Of a DNA stretch of 7,457 bases, positions 1 to 5,064 are shown piece by piece; position 1 is the stretch's first letter; each line of letters opens with the position of its first letter. A model generated the notes under the pieces. It was not told the DNA's origin. It did not search any database and was given only the letters and a program-made list of their open reading frames with translations. Origin of the DNA: Anaerolineae bacterium (GTDB lineage: Bacteria; Chloroflexota; Anaerolineae; 4572-78; J111); contig JAGRBY010000365.1 of assembly GCA_020433835.1 (NCBI GenBank), positions 1 to 7,457 on the forward strand. The letters are read 5' to 3'. The position numbers and the translations under genes were made by a program.

Positions 1-388
1 TGGGTTGGGTTAGACGGTCGGCTAAGCCGGTAGCGTAGATGGCCTCCGACAGCCGGGCTTGCTGTTCCTCGCGAGGGATTTCGCGTAGGTCAGCCATCAT
101 TTTAAGGTAAGTTTGAACGGAAAGTTCGGGGTAAAGCGGGGCCGTCTCCGGCAGGTAGCCGATGCGGGACTGTACTTCGCGGGTGTGGGTTAGCACATCG
201 AGGTTATCGATCTTGACCACGCCATCGTCCGGCTGAAGATAGCCGGTTAAAATTTTGATGGTGGTCGATTTGCCCGCGCCGTTCGGCCCCAGCAAGCCGA
301 CGACCTCGCCGGCGTTGACATTAAAGCTAACGTCATCGAGAGCGGTGATGTCTCCGTAAGTTTTGGTTAGGTTGGAAACTTCGATCAT
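1..388 (-). CDS. ABC transporter ATP-binding protein, N-terminal part (runs off left edge)
   Basis: The first 129 codons of an ABC ATPase are present. It would energise an ABC exporter on the cytoplasmic face of the membrane. Read directly: the opening MIEVSNLTKTYGDITALDDV is the usual A-loop and beta-strand region, with Tyr11 as the likely adenine-stacking residue. Walker A is GPNGAGKST at residues 34-42. The Q-loop region reads IGYLPETAPLY (about 76-86), where Glu stands in the usual Gln position. This YLPE form is familiar from GldA/CcmA-like ABC-2 exporter ATPases. The signature motif, Walker B and H-loop lie beyond the window. The ATG at 386-388 is chosen because AAGGAGG (400-406) lies 11 bases upstream. 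A promoter at 491-519 suggests it starts its own transcript. An ABC-2 permease gene would be expected further left, but this cannot be seen. The exported substrate is unknown. Confidence 0.93.
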   Translation of the reverse strand, partial: MIEVSNLTKTYGDITALDDVSFNVNAGEVVGLLGPNGAGKSTTIKILTGYLQPDDGVVKIDNLDVLTHTREVQSRIGYLPETAPLYPELSVQTYLKMMADLREIPREEQQARLSEAIYATGLADRLTQP

Positions 389-435
389 GGCTCTGCGTTC
401 CTCCTTAAATGTTTGTGAGTTGCCTCAGAGATAAA

Positions 436-476
436 AAGGCTTAATTGTTTTAGCATATCTCCGGCCAAAAAGCCTT
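436..476 (-). promoter_or_regulatory. Possible leader hairpin / attenuator before ABC ATPase gene
   Basis: In minus-strand RNA, AAGGCTT (470-476) can pair with AAGCCTT (436-442) across a 27-base loop, and a short U-rich run (TTTATC) follows. It lies between the predicted transcription start (about 484) and the ABC ATPase start codon, so it could act as a leader attenuator. The stem is only 7 bp and the loop is long, so the call is weak. Confidence 0.25.
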
Positions 477-512
477 AAGTGACTTTAAAGATTATCTTAA
501 ATTATCCTTAAA
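474..512. repeat. Four TTAA-centred repeats at about 11-bp phase (possible regulator boxes)
   Basis: On the plus strand TTAA cores occur at 475, 485, 497 and 508, giving spacings of 10, 12 and 11 bases. The last two are extended copies: CTTAAATT and CTTAAATG separated by ATC, part of a longer ATTATC(C)TTAA duplication. Direct repeats one helical turn apart are typical of sites for OmpR/PhoB-family response regulators, and the CTTAA core resembles cyanobacterial Pho boxes. They overlap the -10 element and spacer of the ABC ATPase promoter. The regulator is inferred only; low-complexity AT sequence could give a similar pattern by chance. Confidence 0.35.
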
Positions 513-519
513 TGGGCAA
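491..519 (-). promoter_or_regulatory. Sigma70-type promoter for the ABC ATPase gene
   Basis: On the minus strand a -35 element TTGCCC (514-519, 4 of 6 to consensus) and a -10 element GATAAT (491-496, 5 of 6) are separated by exactly 17 bases. Transcription should start near 484 and leave a leader of about 95 bases before the ATG at 388. It lies downstream of the terminator at 529-564, so the ABC gene would be insulated from transcription coming from the right. Confidence 0.6.
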
Positions 520-528
520 GTTCCTAAC

Positions 529-564
529 AAAAAAACACCCCATCAGTCTACAGACGATGGAGTG
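529..564 (-). terminator. Second intrinsic terminator (minus strand), parent transcript unknown
   Basis: In minus-strand RNA, CACTCCATC (556-564) pairs with GATGGGGTG (536-544) over nine positions including one G-U pair. An inner GTCT/AGAC pairing extends the stem with one bulged base. Seven T residues (529-535) follow immediately. This is a textbook rho-independent terminator, yet the gene upstream already ends in its own terminator at 752-781. It may be a backup, insulate the ABC promoter, or end an unrecognised small RNA. Confidence 0.7.
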
Positions 565-751
565 AATAGGTATGGGTAGACCGTATCAAAGTTTGGTTTT
601 TTGTAGGTTGCTGTTCGCGGTCTTATATGATTAAGTCAACTTAACCGGGTCATTTCTCTATAAGTTGATGAGCGGTTTAATGCACCCAATAGTATAGGGC
701 CGGTGTGTTAAATTCATGTGAGAAGATAGGCCACTAAGCTTAAATTTAAAG

Positions 752-781
752 CAAAAAAGGGGCGTATGTGCGCCCCTTTTT
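752..781 (-). terminator. Intrinsic terminator of the VPNTG surface-protein gene
   Basis: AAAAAGGGGCG (754-764) and CGCCCCTTTTT (771-781) form a perfect 11-bp stem around a six-base loop, starting 17 bases beyond the stop codon of the surface-protein gene. On the minus strand the stem runs into six T residues. T-rich sequence also follows on the plus strand, so the hairpin could work in both directions. Confidence 0.88.
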
Positions 782-797
782 GTTACGTTTTTATTTA

Positions 798-1310
798 TTA
801 GCTTGAGGAGGTTTTTATCCTCATGCGTCGCGCTACAATTAAGACGGTAATAAAACTGAGACCGATAAGAACGGCTTCAATGGCACCCAGCCCTGTATTC
901 GGTACTTCGCTGGGGGTGGCTGCGTTAGATGCAGCCCCGGAAGTTGATGGTTTGGGCAGAGAAATATGGATTCCATCTGCTTCGCTCTCTCCAACTTCTT
1001 CATCACCACCCGTGGTAACAGCGGCTGCTTTTTTACCATCAATGCCGGCGGCAACTACCGGTGTATTGGTAGGGGTTGGCAAAACCGGCGTATTGGTTGG
1101 TCTGGCATCGGTTGCTGTAGCGATTGGGGTTGGTTTGGGCAGGTTAATCACGAGAGCTGCTGTCGGTTGTGCGAGCGCGGCTTGCTCTCTCAGATTTTGG
1201 CGAATAACAAACACACCGCCGATACCGAGCAACCCCAGTACCAATAGCCCAATCAGAGCCACAGCCAAAATTACAAAAAGTTTACTTTGACCAGTGGTTT
1301 CTTCTTCCAT
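798..1310 (-). CDS. Small surface protein with Thr/Pro-rich linker and VPNTG-type C-terminal sorting signal
   Basis: A 170-residue protein. Visible parts: a short acidic N-terminus (MEEETTGQSK), a strongly hydrophobic segment at about 10-37 (membrane anchor or uncleaved signal), and a low-complexity linker rich in Thr, Pro and Ala with PTNTP-type repeats (about 48-88). A Gly/Glu/Asp-rich stretch follows, then VPNTG at 136-140, a second hydrophobic segment at 141-160 and the basic tail RRMRIK. The C-terminal layout is that of LPXTG-like sortase substrates, with Val in the first position. The start at 1310 is preferred over an in-frame GTG at 1370 because AAGGAG (1317-1322) sits six bases upstream of the ATG and the predicted transcript starts near 1376. 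It has its own promoter and terminator, so it is monocistronic. No sortase gene is in the window. The function is unknown; cell-surface display is inferred. It could instead be a plain two-pass membrane protein. Confidence 0.82.
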   Translation of the reverse strand: MEEETTGQSKLFVILAVALIGLLVLGLLGIGGVFVIRQNLREQAALAQPTAALVINLPKPTPIATATDARPTNTPVLPTPTNTPVVAAGIDGKKAAAVTTGGDEEVGESEADGIHISLPKPSTSGAASNAATPSEVPNTGLGAIEAVLIGLSFITVLIVARRMRIKTSSS

Positions 1311-1316
1311 GTCGCG

Positions 1317-1322
1317 CTCCTT
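1317..1322 (-). promoter_or_regulatory. Ribosome binding site that fixes the surface-protein start
   Basis: AAGGAG on the minus strand lies six bases before the ATG at 1308-1310. It supports this start over the GTG 60 bases upstream, which has no comparable site. Confidence 0.8.
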
Positions 1323-1382
1323 CCACACGTGACTAAAAAAGAGGATAAGACTCTTTTGCCATGCTATCACTATTATGTTTAC

Positions 1383-1411
1383 ATTTTATGTCAAAAATGG
1401 AAAAATTGCAA
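1383..1411 (-). promoter_or_regulatory. Sigma70-type promoter for the surface-protein gene
   Basis: On the minus strand a -35 element TTGCAA (1406-1411) and a -10 element TAAAAT (1383-1388, 5 of 6 to consensus) are 17 bases apart. Transcription would begin near 1376, leaving about 66 leader bases before the ATG. A perfect TTGACA lies inside the spacer, but no good -10 element is found at the right distance from it. Confidence 0.6.
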
Positions 1412-1433
1412 ATCTAAAATTCTATATTTAGGG

Positions 1434-1445
1434 TTGTCTAGACAA
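1434..1445. promoter_or_regulatory. Perfect 12-bp palindrome TTGTCTAGACAA, possible operator
   Basis: TTGTCTAGACAA is its own reverse complement. It ends 22 bases upstream of the -35 element of the surface-protein promoter, a position that would suit a dimeric activator. The cognate regulator cannot be named from the sequence. Confidence 0.35.
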
Positions 1446-1500
1446 AGACACTACTATATGTGGGGGTGTTGGAAAAAAATGGGGGAATGTAGATAAAGGG

Positions 1501-1574
1501 AATGGTAAATAGTAATTGGTAATTAGAGAGTACGTAGAGGAACAGTTATTATTTACCATTTACTAATTACTACC
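1501..1574. repeat. AT-rich imperfect inverted repeat behind the operon
   Basis: AATGGTAAATA (1501-1511) is a perfect reverse complement of TATTTACCATT (1550-1560). With one gap, the longer arms 1504-1526 and about 1549-1574 can also pair imperfectly. The arms consist of short GTAATT/GGTAAT/GTAAAT units, which look like heptamer-type intergenic repeats. It lies seven bases past the stop codon of the last operon gene. It could help stop transcription or stabilise the 3' end of the message, but no T-run follows the stem on the minus strand. A small non-coding repeat element is the other possibility. Confidence 0.5.
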
Positions 1575-1580
1575 GTGTGG

Positions 1581-2660
1581 TTAGTCAATTTGCTTCAAGT
1601 TGGCCCACGGAACGAACACCGTTTCATTGTGAAATTTTACCCGAGCGCCCAGAGCCAGAATACCGGTCTCCAGCACTTGCGGTTCGGTCGGGATGGAGAC
1701 AATCGTGCCACTGTGGCCTAAATAGGGACCTTGGATAGATTGGACGCGGCTGCCTTCGGTGACGGGGGTGGGTTTATCCGGTTGGCTGGTGGTGGCATAG
1801 CTGCCTTTTTTGGAGGCGGCTGCGGCCAGGATAATGGGCGGATCGGCTGGTTGAGAGCCGGAACTGAGATGGGGTGAGCGTCCGCGAATAGAAACTTCGC
1901 GGCGGCTGAGGGAGGTAAGAATGCCAAAGGTGTAGGCCGACATGGGGATGTTGCCAAAGCCTTCTGTAGCGACAACCCGTACTTTGGGAGGGGGATCAAG
2001 CTCTAAAAGCGATGCGTCGATACTCCCAACGATGATACCGCGCGTTTTCCATTTTTCAGCCTCGCGCAGCGTCTCTTCATCGACTGTTTGGCCGCCTAAA
2101 ATAATCGACTCACTAACCTCTTCGTTGATAGCTTCGATGGAAAGTGGCTCGAAGGGCGAGTTAACCATCCGCTTGAGGCGACCCACGGCCTCGCCGCCAA
2201 AGCCACAGGCGGCTTCAATCATCGCCCCATTGTTTTCAATAACGACGCCCCGGTTACCCAAGATACGGGCAACTTTACCGCTAATAAAAGCCTGAATTTC
2301 AGAGGTTGTGCGCTCGGTTTCCAGCAGCAGCCAGGTTGGCCCCACGGCCGCTACGTAACCGGCCACCGGCGCTCGAACCGAGCGCTGCAAAAAACCAACT
2401 TTGGCCACCGCGACAATTTCATTGGCCGCTACGGTATCGCCACGCGAGACGCGTAAAACCTCATCCAGATCGAGGTCGGTTCGGCCAAGCTGCCGAGCCA
2501 AGTCGATCATACGGTAGCGGCTGGGGATTTCGGTGCGGGCCACAACGGTTAGAGCTTCAACAGTTTGGCCAGGTTCAACGAGAATTTCGCCGGGAGTCGG
2601 CAGCAGGCGTTGAATAGATAATTTGCGGTTGGTGTTAACGGTAGTAACCGGTAGCTGCAT
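1581..2660 (-). CDS. Barrel-sandwich (lipoyl-like) plus KOW-like protein, partner of the MutL-type ATPase
   Basis: A soluble protein of about 359 residues with no signal peptide or membrane segment. The N-terminal part (about 20-115) has paired short beta segments typical of biotinyl/lipoyl or RnfC-like barrel-sandwich folds: PTPGEILVEPGQTVEALTVV, then SRGDTVAANEIVAV, then RAPVAGYVAAVGPTWLLLE. A central part (about 126-260) includes FISGKVARILGNRGVVIE and an alpha/beta-looking stretch (RGIIVGSI, VRVVATEGFGNIPM). A Ser/Pro-rich linker (about 260-303) leads to a KOW-like end (about 304-355: VQSIQGPYLGHSGTIVSI, ending FVPWANL). No lysine sits in a lipoyl-attachment context, so it is probably a structural fold. 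The ATG at 2660 is preferred. An in-frame GTG at 2672 overlaps the MutL stop but has its GGGTGA directly adjacent, too close to serve as a binding site. Last gene of the operon. The family is not named with confidence; the role is unknown. Confidence 0.85.
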   Translation of the reverse strand: MQLPVTTVNTNRKLSIQRLLPTPGEILVEPGQTVEALTVVARTEIPSRYRMIDLARQLGRTDLDLDEVLRVSRGDTVAANEIVAVAKVGFLQRSVRAPVAGYVAAVGPTWLLLETERTTSEIQAFISGKVARILGNRGVVIENNGAMIEAACGFGGEAVGRLKRMVNSPFEPLSIEAINEEVSESIILGGQTVDEETLREAEKWKTRGIIVGSIDASLLELDPPPKVRVVATEGFGNIPMSAYTFGILTSLSRREVSIRGRSPHLSSGSQPADPPIILAAAASKKGSYATTSQPDKPTPVTEGSRVQSIQGPYLGHSGTIVSIPTEPQVLETGILALGARVKFHNETVFVPWANLKQID

Positions 2661-2668
2661 GGTAAATA

Positions 2669-4390
2669 TCACTCACCCAAAAGATTAAGATTATCAAGCC
2701 AGGTATGTAACTGTTCATGGCGCTGCTCATCGTCCGCCGGAAATCTGAGCGGCCGGCCGCGGGCATCGACAATAATGCCGAGCAGTCCCCCTTCTACTTC
2801 GGTTTTTGCGGCGCGGCCCGGTTGGCCCAGGCCGATATCAAATTGGCGGGCCGGACGAATTTCGACAGCGGCTTTATGGCCCGGTGGCAGGGCGATGCGT
2901 TCTAGCGTGTTGTAAGCCACTTCTGCCTCATAAACTTCACCGTTATCGTAGGTGACCTTCACTTTGATGGCTGTTTGACCGGCATGACCGTGACCTCGAG
3001 GTGCGATGACCGTGCCCAGATTTAAGAAAGCATCGTGCATGGTCGCTTGAACTGCCGCGACCGGATCGAGTACGGCTACAGCCCCCAACATATCCACCAG
3101 GCCGTTGCGGTCGAGCGCCAGGCTGGTTACACCCCACGGCTCTAACCCATCGATAAGCAGCAGCGCTGCTTGAGCGGCATGGGGATTACCGGTTAGCGAC
3201 CGACCCGTGCCGACAACTAAATTCCACTGGGGATGGGGACGCTGCGGTTGAGCCTGATGGGCTACCAGGCGAATAGCCTCGCGCGCGACCGCGTGTTCGA
3301 TTAACAGATCTTCGCCGCTGGTGGGCAAACTGGTGGGGTAAAGCCCTTTGTTAAGCAAGCGATTGTACAGTTCATTTTCTGCGATCTCAAAGGGCAGCCA
3401 GCGATGGAATTTTTCGATAGGAACGGCTTTGAGCAGGTCGCTTAAACTGTGGCCCACGCCGGCATCGCTGCGAATAAAAAGCTGGGCGGGCGTTTCGGGT
3501 GTTTTGGCAGCAACCGTTGTTGATCGACTGCCGATATTTACGCCGATCGCGTTCAGCTCATGATGATCACTTAGAAAGGTGATCAATCTGCCAAAGGAGC
3601 GGCTGGCCGGAATAACCGGATATTGGGTTGACCAATTTTTGAGCTTGTCGAAGCCCGGCAACTGCATGAGCTTTTTTTGAACGTACAGTTTTTCAAGTTC
3701 AGCCTGGGTGGCTGAGATATCTTCAACGTCCAGGGTGGGTCGTACATTGTTGACGGAAGTCAACGCGGCAATCGGCCCCAAAATATCGGCCATTGGCGTT
3801 CGGAGTGCGTTGTTGCCGGCATATAGAATGGTGGGTGGAGGGCCGCCCCCAATTTGCAAGCCCATCGAGATGACGCGTGCCATTTCCAACACAGGCTGTT
3901 CCGCGCCGCCATCGATGCCGCCAACCAGTAAAATTACATCGGGTCGATTTTTTTTGATGGCCTGAATGCGAGCTTCAGGCGTGTGCCGATCGCCGTCGGA
4001 AGCGTCTAAAGAGATAAGGCTGGTGACGTGGCTATAGGTGGTAGCTGCTGCCTGCTGCGCACTGGCCAGCGAAATATCTTTCATTAAGCCGGCGATTAGC
4101 AGCCGTAGCGGTGAAGCGGCGCTGCACACCACTGTAAAGCCGTCAACACCCTGTTTAGCGTGGTTCTGGGGCGTAATCGGCCAGCCGCCAGAGGTGAGAA
4201 TAGTGCGTTCGACCGATTTTTCGATGTGCCGGATGGCTTGTCGGACACCGATGGTAATATCATACCAGGGTGGGCCGTAGGTGCTTGGCGTTTGGCCGGT
4301 TGCTTTAAGGCGATATTCGCCGTTTGTTTGCTCGATGAGAGCCGCTGTGGTGGTTGTGCTGCCGCACTCGGTTGCCAGGATGCTTTTCAT
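2669..4390 (-). CDS. MutL-family (glutamate mutase L) ASKHA ATPase
   Basis: A 573-residue protein matching the MutL/GlmL family, whose founding members are encoded beside coenzyme B12-dependent glutamate mutase and resemble reactivating ATPases. Visible ASKHA features: the phosphate-1 loop ILATECGSTTTTAALIE (4-20); the family motif VVCSAASPLRLLIAGL (87-102); ILLVGGIDGG (153-162); the second phosphate loop IGVNIGSRSTTVAA (282-295); and the adenosine-site stretch NLVVGTGRSLTG (390-401). A C-terminal region of about 110 residues follows, with beta-rich segments and EGGLLGIIVDARGRPL (533-548); it appears longer than in typical MutL proteins. The ATG at 4388-4390 follows the previous stop by six bases, with GGGGGA nearby as a weak ribosome site; the stop lies eight bases before the preferred start of the next gene. 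No mutase S or E subunit is in view, so a role in glutamate fermentation is doubtful. ATP-driven remodelling of the membrane partners encoded beside it is inferred. Confidence 0.9.
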   Translation of the reverse strand: MKSILATECGSTTTTAALIEQTNGEYRLKATGQTPSTYGPPWYDITIGVRQAIRHIEKSVERTILTSGGWPITPQNHAKQGVDGFTVVCSAASPLRLLIAGLMKDISLASAQQAAATTYSHVTSLISLDASDGDRHTPEARIQAIKKNRPDVILLVGGIDGGAEQPVLEMARVISMGLQIGGGPPPTILYAGNNALRTPMADILGPIAALTSVNNVRPTLDVEDISATQAELEKLYVQKKLMQLPGFDKLKNWSTQYPVIPASRSFGRLITFLSDHHELNAIGVNIGSRSTTVAAKTPETPAQLFIRSDAGVGHSLSDLLKAVPIEKFHRWLPFEIAENELYNRLLNKGLYPTSLPTSGEDLLIEHAVAREAIRLVAHQAQPQRPHPQWNLVVGTGRSLTGNPHAAQAALLLIDGLEPWGVTSLALDRNGLVDMLGAVAVLDPVAAVQATMHDAFLNLGTVIAPRGHGHAGQTAIKVKVTYDNGEVYEAEVAYNTLERIALPPGHKAAVEIRPARQFDIGLGQPGRAAKTEVEGGLLGIIVDARGRPLRFPADDEQRHEQLHTWLDNLNLLGE

Positions 4391-4396
4391 CGCTAC

Positions 4397-5059
4397 CTAT
4401 CCCCCAAAGAAGCCGGTTAGAAATTCCAGCCGAGAAACGAGCAGGGCTACGCGCGAACTAACCGTATTGGCAAACAACGCGCCCAGAGTAATGATAATCA
4501 TCACCCGCCCCATACCGGCCCAAAATCTAACGATAATTTCCCGCAAACCGCCCAGTGGCCCGGTAGAGCGAACAGCAAAGGTGAAATAGGCGAAGGTGCC
4601 GATTGTGCCAATGATCATAATAAAATTACTGAGCCATTGCAGTGCATTGGCTAGCTCATCGCCGGCGGGATAGTGGCTGGGATTAAGTGAAAGGGCGGTG
4701 GTGGCCGATATTTGCGGCATAAGCGTTCCGAACAGTGCTCCGCTAATCGCTAAGGCTGCTCCTACACCTAAAATAAAGGCCAGGGCCAAACTGCCTAAGA
4801 CGTTGGTTAAAGCGCTCTGTTTGGGACTCATCTTGAATAAAAGTAGCAAACAAAGCACCAAGGCCGGAGCGCTAACCAGAAAATGTCCGGTGCTGATGGT
4901 GGGGGCCAGAACTTGAAACCAAATGATGACAATAGCGTAACCGACCGCCACACCTACAAAGATGTGTCCGGCCAGTTTGAACAGAACGTTATCGCCCAGA
5001 ATGTAACTAAAAACCATAAGGGTTAAGACAGCGGCAATTACTAGGCCTAGGGCTTCCAC
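4397..5059 (-). CDS. Six-helix integral membrane protein of the MutL operon
   Basis: About 220 residues, very hydrophobic. Likely membrane helices lie near residues 4-22, 27-51, 59-76, 87-110, 138-154 and 173-191. A longer polar loop (about 111-137, containing LNPSHYPAGDE) separates helices four and five, and a basic loop (RSTGPLGGLREIIVRFW) precedes helix six. I recognise no transporter signature or catalytic motif. Two GTG starts are possible. The one at 5068 overlaps the upstream stop (GTGA), but its AGGAG abuts the codon. The GTG at 5059 sits eight bases after the same AGGAG and is preferred. It stands between the large acidic two-pass protein and the MutL ATPase with almost no spacing, which suggests it forms a membrane complex with them. 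Its function is unknown. Confidence 0.85.
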   Translation of the reverse strand: MEALGLVIAAVLTLMVFSYILGDNVLFKLAGHIFVGVAVGYAIVIIWFQVLAPTISTGHFLVSAPALVLCLLLLFKMSPKQSALTNVLGSLALAFILGVGAALAISGALFGTLMPQISATTALSLNPSHYPAGDELANALQWLSNFIMIIGTIGTFAYFTFAVRSTGPLGGLREIIVRFWAGMGRVMIIITLGALFANTVSSRVALLVSRLEFLTGFFGG

Positions 5060-5064
5060 AAAGG

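Larger units (their letters stand above)
389..797. other. Intergenic region without a protein gene
   Basis: About 409 AT-rich bases separate the ABC ATPase start from the stop of the surface-protein gene. They hold two minus-strand intrinsic terminators (529-564 and 752-781), a promoter with phased TTAA repeats (474-519), a leader hairpin (436-476) and a TCAACTTA/TAAGTTGA inverted repeat (636-643 with 661-668). The only reading frames seen are very short, for example a 19-codon one on the minus strand near 656-715, and none has a Shine-Dalgarno sequence. The 565-751 part resembles no RNA family I recognise. Confidence 0.7.

Noticed and set aside
601..629. Possible plus-strand promoter (TTGTAG, 17 bases, TATATG)
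   Set aside because: The -35 match is poor and no plus-strand gene follows it.
656..715. 19-codon minus-strand reading frame starting MNLTHRPYTIG
   Set aside because: No Shine-Dalgarno sequence or clear promoter, and no recognisable peptide; length is expected by chance.
823..1290. Long plus-strand reading frame over the surface-protein gene
   Set aside because: It lies opposite the Thr/Pro-rich coding sequence, has no ribosome site, and its product shows no domain; the minus-strand gene has a promoter, ribosome site, terminator and a meaningful C-terminal signal.
1311..1370. Extension of the surface protein to a GTG at 1370
   Set aside because: It would start only about six bases after the predicted transcription start and lacks a ribosome site, whereas the ATG at 1310 has AAGGAG at six bases.
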